Source of the DNA: Gordonia namibiensis NBRC 108229
GTDB lineage: Bacteria > Actinomycetota > Actinomycetes > Mycobacteriales > Mycobacteriaceae
Assembly: GCF_000298235.1 (NCBI RefSeq)
Contig: NZ_BAHE01000007.1
Location: 1 to 64,000 of the forward strand
DNA length: 64,000 nt
Reading direction: 5' to 3'
The position numbers were made by a program, and so were the translations under genes. Position 1 is the first letter of the stretch, and every line of letters starts with the position of its first letter. Below the pieces are notes generated by a model that searched no databases, was not told where the DNA came from, and saw nothing but the letters and a program-made list of their open reading frames with translations. Below, one piece after another: positions 9,577-18,406 of the stretch.

Positions 9577-9604
9577 ACCCGCGGTGACGCGGGTTGATGT
9601 TTTC
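9577..9604 (+). terminator. rho-independent terminator after the DUF3073 gene
   Basis: ACCCGCG (9577-9583) pairs with CGCGGGT (9588-9594) across a GTGA tetraloop and is followed by the T-rich TGATGTTTT. It is 75 bases after the DUF3073 stop. The stem is short but GC-rich, and the T-run supports termination on the plus strand. Confidence 0.6.
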
Positions 9605-9612
9605 GTACGTAC

Positions 9613-9642
9613 CAGACGGCCGCAGGTGACTGCGGTCGTCTG
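9613..9642. terminator. second hairpin in the DUF3073-purM gap
   Basis: A 13-bp stem (9613-9625 with 9630-9642) has one G-U wobble and a GTGA loop identical to that of the preceding hairpin. There is no clear T-run. It may back up termination or stabilise the transcript end. Confidence 0.4.
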
Positions 9643-9751
9643 ATGCGTGCGCGGTCGTTTTTCGACTTCCAGCGGTGCTCGCCGCGGTGACAACCGGCGA
9701 TGAGCATCGCTGATCTGTGCTGTCCACCGGAGTGGCGATCATTCTCAGACG

Positions 9752-9795
9752 ACGAGAAAGCGGCGGGAACCCGAAGGTCCCCGCCGCTTTCTCGT
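9752..9795. terminator. strong hairpin terminator between convergent genes
   Basis: A perfect 16-bp stem, ACGAGAAAGCGGCGGG (9752-9767) with its complement at 9780-9795, encloses a 12-base loop. It is 32 bases beyond the purM stop on the minus strand. The A/T-rich outer arms could act as a U-tract in either direction, so it probably terminates purF-purM and blocks read-through from the other side. The rest of the 9503-9826 gap holds no gene that I can see. Confidence 0.7.
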
Positions 9796-9826
9796 ACGTG
9801 TGAGAGGCGGTGTGCGCCCGTGACTC

Positions 9827-10939
9827 TCAGAAGCGCGGGTGCTCACCCACCAGGGAGACGCGTGAGCCGGCCTCGGTGCTCTTGGGGTCGTTGGACCGCT
9901 TGATGGTGCCGAGGACCCAATTGTCGACGTGCCGGGCGGTCAGGACCGCCTGCGCGCGGTCGGTGTCCTCGGGCGCGACGACCGCGACCATGCCGACACC
10001 CATGTTGAAGGTGCGCTCCATCTCGAGCTGCTCGACGCGTCCGCGCTGCTGGATGAGAGCGAAGATCGGGGCCGGGGTCCAGGTGTTGCGTTCCAGTTCG
10101 GCCACGAGGCCCTGCGGGATGACGCGGGCCAGGTTCTCGGCCAGACCGCCACCGGTGATGTGTGCGAAGGTCCGCACGTCCGCCTCGGCGATCAGCGCCA
10201 GGCAGTCACGGGCGTAGATGCGGGTCGGCTCGAGCAGTTCCTCGCCGAGCGAGCGGCCGAACTCCTCGACGTGGCCGAAGAGATCCATGTGGCCCCACTC
10301 GAGCAGCACCTTGCGGGCGAGCGAGTAGCCGTTGGAATGCAGACCCGACGATCCCATGGCGATGACGACGTCGCCGGCACGGACGCGGTCGGGGGCGAGG
10401 ACCTTGTCGGCCTCGACGACGCCGACGGCGGTGGCCGACAGGTCGTAATGGTTGTCCTGCATGAGTCCGGGGTGTTCGGCGGTCTCGCCGCCTAGCAGTG
10501 CACACCCGGCCTCGACACAGCCGTCGGCGATGCCGGCGACGATCTGCGCGACGGTCTCGGGGACGACCTTGCCCACGGCGATGTAGTCCTGGAGGAAGAG
10601 CGGCTCGGCGCCGCAGACGACGAGGTCGTCGACGCACATGGCGACGAGGTCGCGTCCGACGGTGTCGTGCTTGTCGATGGCCTGCGCGACGGCGAGCTTG
10701 GTGCCGACGCCGTCGCTGGCGGCGGCGAGGACCGGCTCGCGGTAGTTGCCCTTCAGCGCGAAGAGGCCCGAGAAGCCGCCGAGACCGCCGAGGACCTCGG
10801 GGCGCGACGCACGTTTCGCATGCGGGGTGATCAGCTCTACGGCTCGTTCACCGGCGTCGATGTCGACTCCGGCCGCCGCGTACGACGCCTGCGGCGTAGC
10901 GCCCGTCGTCTCGTCGGCCGCCGCATCCCGCTCCGTCAT
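9827..10939 (-). CDS. purM: phosphoribosylformylglycinamidine cyclo-ligase (AIR synthetase)
   Basis: This 370-residue PurM forms aminoimidazole ribonucleotide from FGAM and ATP, step five of purine synthesis. Visible family motifs are YAAAGVDIDAGE, SDGVGTKL, MCVDDLVVCGAEPLFLQDY, GGETAEHPG and HITGGGLAENL. I prefer the ATG at 10939 (MTERDAA) because an AAGGGG sequence lies 11 bases upstream. A GTG four codons earlier sits directly against that motif. The gene follows purF after about 80 bases on the same strand, as in mycobacteria. Confidence 0.96.
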   Translation of the reverse strand: MTERDAAADETTGATPQASYAAAGVDIDAGERAVELITPHAKRASRPEVLGGLGGFSGLFALKGNYREPVLAAASDGVGTKLAVAQAIDKHDTVGRDLVAMCVDDLVVCGAEPLFLQDYIAVGKVVPETVAQIVAGIADGCVEAGCALLGGETAEHPGLMQDNHYDLSATAVGVVEADKVLAPDRVRAGDVVIAMGSSGLHSNGYSLARKVLLEWGHMDLFGHVEEFGRSLGEELLEPTRIYARDCLALIAEADVRTFAHITGGGLAENLARVIPQGLVAELERNTWTPAPIFALIQQRGRVEQLEMERTFNMGVGMVAVVAPEDTDRAQAVLTARHVDNWVLGTIKRSNDPKSTEAGSRVSLVGEHPRF

Positions 10940-11021
10940 CTCCGCAAGCACCCCTTGTCAAAAGTTGTTTCCGGCGTGTTCGCCGACGATCACACGGTAC
11001 CGGAGTGCCTTGCCCCCGAAT

Positions 11022-12629
11022 TCAGGGACGCATCACTGCGCTGACGTTGTCGTTGGGCTTGGTCAGCGGGTCGACGGTTCCGTCGTGTGCAGCGGAGGCC
11101 AGCATCTGCTCCAGAACCGCCTTGCCCATGGAGGTCTCCTTGGGCAGCTCGATCGGGTACTTGCCGTCGAAGCAGGCCGCGCACAGGTTCGATGCGGGCT
11201 GCTCGGTGGCACCGATCATCTCGTCGATGCTGATGTAGCCGAGCGAGTCGGCGCCGATGGCCTGGCGCACGCCCTCGACCATGCCCTCCTCGGACTCCAT
11301 ACCGTTGGCGATGAGTTCCGCCGGGGAAGCGAAGTCGATGCCGTAGAAGCAGGGCCAGCGCACGGGGCTGGAGGCGATCCGCACGTGCACCTCGGCGGCA
11401 CCGGCCTCGCGCAGCATGCGGATGAGGGCGCGCTGGGTGTTGCCGCGCACGATCGAGTCGTCGACGACGACGAGACGTTTGCCGCGGATCACCTCGCGCA
11501 GCGGATTCAGCTTGAGTCGGATGCCGAGCTGACGGATCGTCTGCGACGGCTGGATGAAGGTGCGGCCCACGTAGGCGTTCTTCATCAGGCCCTGGCCGTA
11601 GGGAATGCCCGAGCCCTGGGCGAAGCCGACGGCCGCGGGTACACCCGACTCGGGCACCGGGATCACCAGGTCCCCCTCGGCGGGATGTTCCTTGGCCAGG
11701 CGGCGGCCGATCTCCACCCGAGTGGAGTGCACCGACCGGCCGTGGATGTTGGAGTCCGGGCGGGCCAGGTAGACGTATTCGAAGACGCAGCCCTTCGGCG
11801 TCGGCTCGGCGAAGCGCTTGGTGCGCACGCCGTCGGCGTCGATGGCCAGCAGCTCACCGGGTTCGATGTCGCGGACGAAGGATGCGCCGACGATGTCGAG
11901 GGCGGCGGTCTCCGATGCGACGACCCAGCCGCGGTCGAGGCGGCCGAGCGACAACGGACGCACACCGTGCGGGTCACGCGCCGCATAGAGGGTGTGCTCG
12001 TCCATGAAAGTCAGGCAGAAGGCGCCCTTGAGGGTCGGCAGCAGCTCCATGGCCGCCTGCTCGATCGAGCTGTCGGCGGCGCCGTGTGCCAGGAGAGCAC
12101 CGACGACATCGGAGTCCGACGTCGCCGCCGAGCTCTTGATGCCCTTGTCCCGGGCGCGAGCGGCGAGGTCGGCGGTGTTGACGAGATTTCCGTTGTGCCC
12201 GAGCGCGACGCCGGTGCCGGCATCGGTGGTGCGGAAGATCGGCTGGGAGTTCTCCCAGGTGGTCGAACCGGTGGTGGAGTACCGGCAGTGTCCGATGGCG
12301 ACGTGGCCGCTCATCGCACCCAGTGTCTGCTCGTCGAACACCTGGCTGACGAGGCCCAGGTCTTTGAACACGACGACCTGACTGCCGTCGCCGACGGCGA
12401 TGCCCGCCGCTTCCTGCCCGCGATGCTGCAGCGCGTAGAGGCCGTAGTAGGTGAGCTTGGCCACTTCCTCACCGGGCGCCCAGACTCCGAATACGCCGCA
12501 CTCCTCGCGCGGTTCGTTCTCGGGCTGGTCCAGTGGAGCGGGTTCGGGCGCGCACCCTCCGGCTGCGGAGCATCCGCCCGCCGGTGTGGGAGCGAGCAGG
12601 TTCACGTTGGCGATCGAGCGATCAGTCAT
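11022..12629 (-). CDS. purF: amidophosphoribosyltransferase
   Basis: This 535-residue PurF transfers glutamine nitrogen to PRPP, the committed step of purine synthesis. The class II glutaminase begins at Cys44 (EECGVFGVW), which must be exposed by removal of an unusually long 43-residue propeptide. The phosphoribosyltransferase part has VVVDDSIVRGNT. A cysteine pair near the C-terminus (NLCAACFDGKYPIELP) marks the 4Fe-4S type. The propeptide contains two further cysteines (20 and 26) in a GGC-SAAGGC context. purM follows on the same strand. Confidence 0.96.
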   Translation of the reverse strand: MTDRSIANVNLLAPTPAGGCSAAGGCAPEPAPLDQPENEPREECGVFGVWAPGEEVAKLTYYGLYALQHRGQEAAGIAVGDGSQVVVFKDLGLVSQVFDEQTLGAMSGHVAIGHCRYSTTGSTTWENSQPIFRTTDAGTGVALGHNGNLVNTADLAARARDKGIKSSAATSDSDVVGALLAHGAADSSIEQAAMELLPTLKGAFCLTFMDEHTLYAARDPHGVRPLSLGRLDRGWVVASETAALDIVGASFVRDIEPGELLAIDADGVRTKRFAEPTPKGCVFEYVYLARPDSNIHGRSVHSTRVEIGRRLAKEHPAEGDLVIPVPESGVPAAVGFAQGSGIPYGQGLMKNAYVGRTFIQPSQTIRQLGIRLKLNPLREVIRGKRLVVVDDSIVRGNTQRALIRMLREAGAAEVHVRIASSPVRWPCFYGIDFASPAELIANGMESEEGMVEGVRQAIGADSLGYISIDEMIGATEQPASNLCAACFDGKYPIELPKETSMGKAVLEQMLASAAHDGTVDPLTKPNDNVSAVMRP

Positions 12630-12789
12630 CGACTAGCTCCCCTGGGCTGCGAATCGGTTAACACGTCAATGTGCTGGGAGACAATTCGGAGTTTACGTGC
12701 CTGTTGCCTTCCAGAGCGAATCTTGCAGCGGCGTTCGGAGCGCAGTAATTCCACGTGGGAGCGAGGAGTGACGGATCACACTCGGCGGA

Positions 12790-13209
12790 TCACCGGCTTC
12801 TCGACGGGCCCGGACCCAGCGGAACCAGTGGCAACAGCTCTGCGACCAGGTCCGCGCGGTGGCCCGATGCGTCGAGTTCGCGGGCGCCGAGCGCGGCGTC
12901 GTAGGTCCGCAGCCCGGTCACCATCAGCAGCCACGTCCGGGGCGAGGTCTCGACGACGTTGGGCGGCGTCCCCCGCGTGTGGCGCGGACCCTCGATGCAC
13001 TGCACGGCGACGAACGGCGGGACACGGACCTCGACAGAGTTGCCCGGGGCGAGGTGTTCGAGGGTGCGGGCCGTGAGGCGGACAGCGGCGGCGAGGGCGG
13101 GCCGCGACGGGGTGGGGGCCGACTCGTCGACGAGCCAGTCGGCGACCGCGAGGACGGCGGCGCGCACCTCGGCCGGGTCGGGTCTCTTACGCGGGGGCAC
13201 GTCAGTCAT
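12790..13209 (-). CDS. bacterial sterol-carrier-like (SCP) protein
   Basis: This 139-residue protein resembles the actinobacterial SCP-orthologue family, with a PPFVAVQCIEGPRHTRGTPPNVVE segment split by the hydrophobic binding face and ending in a short proline-rich tail. The mycobacterial counterpart also lies beside purF. The ligand is unknown. A lipid- or maltose-like small-molecule carrier role is assumed from the fold. It starts at an ATG 38 bases from the divergent glutamate-cysteine-ligase-like gene, so the two share a promoter region. Confidence 0.7.
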   Translation of the reverse strand: MTDVPPRKRPDPAEVRAAVLAVADWLVDESAPTPSRPALAAAVRLTARTLEHLAPGNSVEVRVPPFVAVQCIEGPRHTRGTPPNVVETSPRTWLLMVTGLRTYDAALGARELDASGHRADLVAELLPLVPLGPGPSRSR

Positions 13210-13247
13210 CTTGCAACGCCGGTTGACGGCGCCCGAATTGGGGCAGT

Positions 13248-14765
13248 ATGTCTCGCATGGGCGCGGAAGTGAACAAGCAGGAGTTCACCGGCGAGGATCG
13301 CGTGAGGTTCCGGCGGCAGGTCGGTCGCGGGACCGACGCGATTGCACGGATGTTGGCCGAAGGGCTGTTCACCGACCAGGGCCGGCCACCCAAACCCCTC
13401 CTCGGTATGGAGGTGGAACTGAACCTCGTCGACGAGCAGATGCGTCCCGCCATGGCCAACGCCGCCGTCCTCGAGGCGATCGCCGACCCCGACTATCAGA
13501 CCGAACTCGGGCAGTTCAACATCGAGATCAACGTGTCGCCGCGGCCCTTCACCACCGACGACACGATCTCGCTGGAACAGGCGCTGCGGACGTCACTGAA
13601 CCGTGCGGAGGAGCGCGCCGCCCGTACGGACAACCACCTGGTGATGATCGGGATGCTGCCGACCCTGAAGGCCGAACACTTTGCCCATCAGTGGATCTCG
13701 GCCAACCCTCGCTACGACCTGCTGAACGAGCAGATCTTCAACGCCCGCGGCGAGGACCTCGAGATCGACATCAGCGGCGTCCCCCTGGCCGACGGTTATC
13801 ACACCGAACGCCTCCACACGTCCACCGATTCGATCCTCCCCGAAGCCGCCTGCACCTCGCTGCAGTTGCACCTGAGGGTGGCCCCGGAAGACTTTGCGGC
13901 GCATTGGAATGCCGCCCAGGCCATCTCCGGGATCCAGGTGGCGCTGGCCGGCAACTCCCCGTTCCTCGCCGAGACCGCGCTGTGGCACGAAAGCCGTATC
14001 CCGGTGTTCGAGCAGGCCACCGACACCCGGCCGTTGGAGCTGAAGAACCAGGGCGTGCGCCCGCGCGTCTGGTTCGGCGAACGTTGGATCAACACCATCT
14101 TCGACCTGTTCGAGGAGAACACGCGCTACTTCCCCGCTCTCCTACCCGTCTCGACCGACGTCGACCCCCTGGCCGAACTCGACGCCGGACGTATCCCGAT
14201 GCTCGACGAACTGCGACTGCACAACGGCACGGTCTACCGCTGGAATCGGCCCGTCTACGACATCCATGAGGGCCAGGCACATCTTCGTGTCGAGAACAGG
14301 GTGCTCCCCGCGGGACCGACGGTCGTCGACACGATGGCCAACGCCGCCTTCTACTACGGGGTGGTCCGCGGGCTGGTCGAGGCCGACCGGCCGCTGTGGT
14401 CACAGATGTCGTTCAACGCGGCCGCCGAGAACCTGCAGTCCGGTGCGCATTTCGGCATGGAGTCGCAGCTCTACTGGCCCGACGTCGGTTGGGTACGACC
14501 GGATGAACTCGTGCTCCGTCGCCTGCTGACCCTCGCCGAGAAAGGCCTTCGCGCATATGGGGTCTCGGACAAGGCCCGCAATCGGTACCTGTCGGTGATC
14601 GAGGGACGCTGCGTCAACCGCCGGACCGGTTCGGTGTGGCAGCGTGAGTCCGTCGCCGCCCGGGAGAAGGCCGGCGACAGCCGGTCGGCCGCACTGACCG
14701 GCATGCTCGCCGACTACGTGACCCTCATGCACGAGGGCGAACCTGTACATACCTGGGAGGTGTGA
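13248..14765 (+). CDS. glutamate-cysteine ligase family protein (GCS2-like)
   Basis: This 505-residue protein has the GCS2-type core with GMEVELNLVD near residue 60, ELGQFNIEINVSPR near 95, QLHLRV and a late SGAHFGMESQLYW motif. GCS2 enzymes ligate glutamate to an amine or amino acid with ATP, but many actinobacterial members have no tested substrate. The strains expected here use mycothiol, so glutathione synthesis is not implied. The ATG at 13248 and one at 13257 are both possible. No downstream partner is obvious. Confidence 0.7.
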   Translation: MSRMGAEVNKQEFTGEDRVRFRRQVGRGTDAIARMLAEGLFTDQGRPPKPLLGMEVELNLVDEQMRPAMANAAVLEAIADPDYQTELGQFNIEINVSPRPFTTDDTISLEQALRTSLNRAEERAARTDNHLVMIGMLPTLKAEHFAHQWISANPRYDLLNEQIFNARGEDLEIDISGVPLADGYHTERLHTSTDSILPEAACTSLQLHLRVAPEDFAAHWNAAQAISGIQVALAGNSPFLAETALWHESRIPVFEQATDTRPLELKNQGVRPRVWFGERWINTIFDLFEENTRYFPALLPVSTDVDPLAELDAGRIPMLDELRLHNGTVYRWNRPVYDIHEGQAHLRVENRVLPAGPTVVDTMANAAFYYGVVRGLVEADRPLWSQMSFNAAAENLQSGAHFGMESQLYWPDVGWVRPDELVLRRLLTLAEKGLRAYGVSDKARNRYLSVIEGRCVNRRTGSVWQRESVAAREKAGDSRSAALTGMLADYVTLMHEGEPVHTWEV

Positions 14766-14912
14766 CCCCGCCCGCTCACCGAGTGGGTCCGAGCCGAAGC
14801 CGAAAGCCGTGTCGAGGTCGGCGTTTGGACCCAGCGTGGGCAGGAAAGTTGCTGAGGAACGATTCCGGCGACACCCTTGACTCATGACCCGACGATTCAC
14901 CGCCGCGATCCG

Positions 14913-15710
14913 ATGACGATCACCGAGCGATACGCCGACCCCTCTGCAACCCTCGGGGTGGTCAACGACGTGCTGTCCGTGCAGCTCGCACACCGATCGG
15001 TACGCAGGTTCCGACCGGACCCCGTCGACGACAGTCGGCTTCATGCCATCATCGCGGCGGCGCAGTCCGCACCCACGTCGTCGAATCTGCAGCCCTGGAG
15101 TGTGGTTGCCGTGCGCGACCCCGCTCGACGGAAACGACTGGCGGCACTCGCCAACAACCAGAGCTTCATCGAACAGGCACCGTTGTTCCTGGTGTGGATC
15201 GCCGACCTCGGGCGGGCCCACCGCCTCGCCGCGCGGCACGAGGCCCCGCTGGAGGCAGCGGACTATCTCGAGACGACGATCATCGGCTTCGTCGACACCG
15301 CGCTGGCCGCGCAGAACGCAGTGGTGGCCGCCGAGTCATTGGGCCTGGGAACGGTTTTCGTCGGCGCCATCCGCAACAATCCACTGGAGGTGGCCGCGGA
15401 ACTCGGCCTCCCGGAGCACACCGTCGCGACCTTCGGTCTCGCGATCGGCACGCCGGACCCCGTCGAGACGGCAGGCATCAAGCCGCGAATCCCACAGGCA
15501 GCCGTGCTGCATCACGAGACCTACGACGCCGAGACCGCGGACGCACACCTCACCGGATACGACGAGTCGCTCGCGGACTACAACCGACGGCACGGACTGG
15601 AAGGGGACTGGAGTTCTCGGGTGCTGACTCGACTGGCCGGGGTGCCCTCACTCCATGGTCGAGAGAAGCTGCGCGACCATCTGCGCACACGAGGACTGCC
15701 GTCCCGGTGA
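14913..15710 (+). CDS. nitroreductase family, NADPH-dependent FMN oxidoreductase
   Basis: This 265-residue enzyme has the FRP/NfsA-type nitroreductase layout: LAHRSVRRFRPDPV near the N-terminus for FMN phosphate binding, APTSSNLQPWSVVAV, and GLGTVFVGAIRNNP for the flavin. Such enzymes reduce flavins, nitroaromatics or quinones with NAD(P)H. I chose the ATG at 14913. A TTG 12 codons earlier (14877) stays open. It stands alone between the ligase-like gene and a convergent oxidoreductase. Confidence 0.8.
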   Translation: MTITERYADPSATLGVVNDVLSVQLAHRSVRRFRPDPVDDSRLHAIIAAAQSAPTSSNLQPWSVVAVRDPARRKRLAALANNQSFIEQAPLFLVWIADLGRAHRLAARHEAPLEAADYLETTIIGFVDTALAAQNAVVAAESLGLGTVFVGAIRNNPLEVAAELGLPEHTVATFGLAIGTPDPVETAGIKPRIPQAAVLHHETYDAETADAHLTGYDESLADYNRRHGLEGDWSSRVLTRLAGVPSLHGREKLRDHLRTRGLPSR

Positions 15711-15734
15711 CTGCACGCAGATCCCTGCGTTGCA

Positions 15735-16814
15735 CTAACCCCGCGTCACCAGACCCCGACCGGTGACGAGCGGCAGATCCAGGGCGGTCACCAGCCCGGG
15801 CTTCGCATCGACCACGGCGGCAACCGAATTCACCAGTCGCATCGCCGTGACGATCATCCCGGAGACGTTGTGGTCACCGTTCTCCCCGTGGTGGCCGAAC
15901 TCGACGGTCATCTCGGGTTCGCCGGAGATCGCGACCCGGTAGCAGCCGTCGCCCTCATGCGGGGTCGGCCACTCCGGACACTGATCGGCATGCGTGCGTG
16001 TGTAGTGCTCCAGCACAACACGATCCACCCCGTCGACCTGTCCGGCGACCTCGAAGCGCAGCGCCGCCATGGTCCCCTTCGGGATCTCCACCGACACCGT
16101 CGAGTAGTCGCGGTCGGCCTCGACGCGTTCGACCCGTTCGACGAGCGGCTCGTCGAGGGTGAGGTCGAGTCCGGCGGCGATCTGGCGCACCACGCTGCCC
16201 CAGCCCATCGACAGGATGCCCGGCGACAGCAGCAGCGGTGTGGTGTCCATCGGCTGCCCGAAGCCGAACAGATCCCGCATGACCACCGGCTGGTAGTAGG
16301 TCGAGTAGTCCGCGATCTCCTGGCACCGCACCTCGTCGATTCGCTGCGAGAGGCTCGTCAACGACAGCGGCAGAACGTCATTGGCGAAACCGGGGTCGAT
16401 GCCGTTGACGTGCAGGCTGGCACCGCCGGACTCGCCGGCCGCGGCGATCCGATCCAGCAGTCTGTCCGGCAGGATGCCCTTCGGGAACTGCAACACGACC
16501 GGACCGCTGGAGACGACGTTGATCCCGTTCTCCACGAAAAAGATCAGGTCCTCGATCGACTCCATCACGCGGTCGTCGGTCATCGCGGTGTGCACGATGC
16601 AGTCGGGCTTCAGGGCGATCAGGGCGTCGCGGTCGTCGGTCGCGGCGACGCCGAGGTCACGGCCGAGGCCCGCCAGGTTCCCGGCGTCTCTCCCGGCTTT
16701 GTCCGGATTCGACACCCAGACCCCGACGAGTTCGAGGTCGGGATGGGCGTCGATCCCGGCGATCGCATGTCTTCCGACGGTTCCGGTCGACCACTCGACC
16801 ACGCGCAGAGTCAT
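15735..16814 (-). CDS. NAD(P)-dependent oxidoreductase, dihydrodipicolinate-reductase-like
   Basis: This 359-residue protein begins MTLRVVEWSTGTVGRHAIAG, a Rossmann NAD(P)-binding start, followed by HPDLELVGVWV. The C-terminal half matches the diaminopimelate-dehydrogenase-like C-terminal family often found in lipid and steroid gene neighbourhoods of mycolata. The start at 16814 is set by this N-terminus; the longer in-frame extension is non-conserved. A perfect KstR-pattern box lies 12 bases upstream (16826-16839), so it is probably part of the cholesterol regulon although 20 kb from the main cluster. The reaction is unknown. Confidence 0.75.
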   Translation of the reverse strand: MTLRVVEWSTGTVGRHAIAGIDAHPDLELVGVWVSNPDKAGRDAGNLAGLGRDLGVAATDDRDALIALKPDCIVHTAMTDDRVMESIEDLIFFVENGINVVSSGPVVLQFPKGILPDRLLDRIAAAGESGGASLHVNGIDPGFANDVLPLSLTSLSQRIDEVRCQEIADYSTYYQPVVMRDLFGFGQPMDTTPLLLSPGILSMGWGSVVRQIAAGLDLTLDEPLVERVERVEADRDYSTVSVEIPKGTMAALRFEVAGQVDGVDRVVLEHYTRTHADQCPEWPTPHEGDGCYRVAISGEPEMTVEFGHHGENGDHNVSGMIVTAMRLVNSVAAVVDAKPGLVTALDLPLVTGRGLVTRG

Positions 16815-16825
16815 GCCCCTCAAAC

Positions 16826-16839
16826 TAGAACACGTTCCA
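16826..16839. promoter_or_regulatory. KstR-type operator
   Basis: TAGAACACGTTCCA fits the published KstR pattern TnnAACnnGTTnnA exactly. It is 12 bases upstream of the oxidoreductase ATG on the minus strand and about 165 bases from the divergent GDPD-like gene. KstR is the TetR repressor of cholesterol genes, relieved by a CoA-thioester intermediate. Confidence 0.7.
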
Positions 16840-17002
16840 CCGTGGGCGCGGCGGTTCGGCGGCATTGCCGAGATGCACCCCCGGGAACAACCCGTCAGCG
16901 CGCCGGCGGCGACACATGGTCGGCGGCGCGGCGCTGGAGGGCGGATGACAGGGGCGGATTCGGAGCAGAGATCGCAACCGCGGCCACTATCCTCGGTGAT
17001 CG

Positions 17003-17944
17003 ATGAGCGCCATGCCCGCCGACCCGACCTCGGCACCCCTGTACGTCGACTTCGACGGTCACCGGACCATGCTCAAGTGGCACCGTGGTCGTCGACGCGC
17101 CGACGACCCGGCCTTCACCGCCTCGCGAATCGTGGAGGGGATGCGGCTGGGCGCGAGCATCGAGGTGGACCTGGTCATCCACGCCGACCGCGGTTTCGCG
17201 ATCCTCCACGACCGCGTCGTTGATCACGCCACCACCGGCACCGGCGCCATCTCGGCACTGCCCGCGGCCTACCTCCGCGGACTGTCCCTGCGCGACAACC
17301 ACGGGCAGGCCCTCGACGAACCGGTCCTGCTGCTCGAGGACCTCACCGAGCTGTTCTCGTGCATCGACATCGCACCGTCGTCGATCCTCCAGCTCGACTT
17401 CAAGGAGGACGACGCCGCGCTCGATCCGCGGGCCGTGGACATCTTCGCGCGTAGCGTCGAGCCGCTGGCTTCGCACTACATCCTGTCCTGCGGCGATGCG
17501 GCGGCCGTGGCGCGGCTGACGTCGGCGGCCCCTGGGATCCGCATCGGGTACGACCCCTGCCATCACGGCGCCGCCGACGCTGCGATCCGGTCCGGCGATT
17601 TCGCCGGTTTCGTCGCGCGTGCGCTCGCCGCGTCACCGGACGCGGAGATGGTCTATCTGGAGAACCGCCTGATCCTTGCCGCCGACCGGGGAGGCTTCGA
17701 TCTCGTCGACGCCTTCCACCGCCACGGCCGGCTCGTCGACGGTTACACGGTGACCCGCGTCGGATCTCGTTCGGTCCCGGATATCCGACGGCTGCTGGAG
17801 TTACGGGTCGACCAGATCACCACCGACGACCCGGAGGGGCTTGCCGCGCTCGATCTCGATGCCGCCGGTCCCGGCGGGTCACGGCTGGTCCGGTGGGTCC
17901 GGCGCACCGGGCGCACCGGGCGCCGCGGCCCGTCAGACGTTTAG
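17003..17944 (+). CDS. glycerophosphodiester phosphodiesterase-like protein
   Basis: This 313-residue protein has a GDPD-type TIM barrel start: a His-Arg pair in KWHRGRR, then IEVDLVIHADRGFAILHD with the acidic and histidine residues expected for catalysis. GDPDs hydrolyse glycerophosphodiesters to glycerol 3-phosphate and an alcohol. The motifs diverge from classical HRG-E-N-T sequence, so the substrate may differ. No signal peptide is visible, so it is probably cytoplasmic. Its 3' end overlaps the convergent DUF2752 gene by 12 bases. Confidence 0.65.
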   Translation: MSAMPADPTSAPLYVDFDGHRTMLKWHRGRRRADDPAFTASRIVEGMRLGASIEVDLVIHADRGFAILHDRVVDHATTGTGAISALPAAYLRGLSLRDNHGQALDEPVLLLEDLTELFSCIDIAPSSILQLDFKEDDAALDPRAVDIFARSVEPLASHYILSCGDAAAVARLTSAAPGIRIGYDPCHHGAADAAIRSGDFAGFVARALAASPDAEMVYLENRLILAADRGGFDLVDAFHRHGRLVDGYTVTRVGSRSVPDIRRLLELRVDQITTDDPEGLAALDLDAAGPGGSRLVRWVRRTGRTGRRGPSDV

Positions 17945-18406
17945 GGACCAGAACGGTTCCACCGGGATGTTCCGGACGACGAACCAGGCGACCACGGCGA
18001 CGAGCACCACGACGGCGGAATAACGCATGTTCTGCCAGCCGCGAATTCGCCGACCGGTCCACAGTCGCAGGCAGTAGGCGCCGAATGCGAAGAGCAGCAA
18101 CCCGATCGCGAGTACGAAGGCCGCGTTGTAGTGCAGCGCCGCAGAGAGATCGCCGTGCAGAAGCGAGTACAGCGCACGCTGCGAACCGCAGCCCGGACAG
18201 GTCACCCCGAAGACCAACTTGGTGGGACACACCGGGAGCAACCCACCGGGCGTGGTCGGATCTCCCAGCAGTACTGCCGCGCAGCAGATCCCGGCCCCGG
18301 TGACCACGGTCGCCGGACCGAGGATCCGATGGTTCGAGAGGACCGACACCCGTCGAAGGACGGCCCGCTCGAACCGTTCAGTACGTGGACGTGGTGGCGC
18401 TTGCAC
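17933..18406 (-). CDS. DUF2752 membrane protein
   Basis: This 157-residue protein has three likely membrane helices and the DUF2752 signature CPTKLVFGVTCPGCGSQRAL followed by LLHGDLSAALHYN. The conserved cysteines suggest metal or disulfide chemistry but the function is unknown. The GTG start overlaps the end of the upstream CD225-like gene by 29 bases, so the two are probably translated together. DUF2752 and CD225-like genes are commonly paired in actinobacteria. Confidence 0.8.
   Translation of the reverse strand: MQAPPRPRTERFERAVLRRVSVLSNHRILGPATVVTGAGICCAAVLLGDPTTPGGLLPVCPTKLVFGVTCPGCGSQRALYSLLHGDLSAALHYNAAFVLAIGLLLFAFGAYCLRLWTGRRIRGWQNMRYSAVVVLVAVVAWFVVRNIPVEPFWSLNV

Noticed and set aside
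13248..14765. Glutathione synthesis gene gshA
   Set aside because: The family match is to broad GCS2-like ligases, there is no gshB-like partner, and mycolata usually rely on mycothiol.
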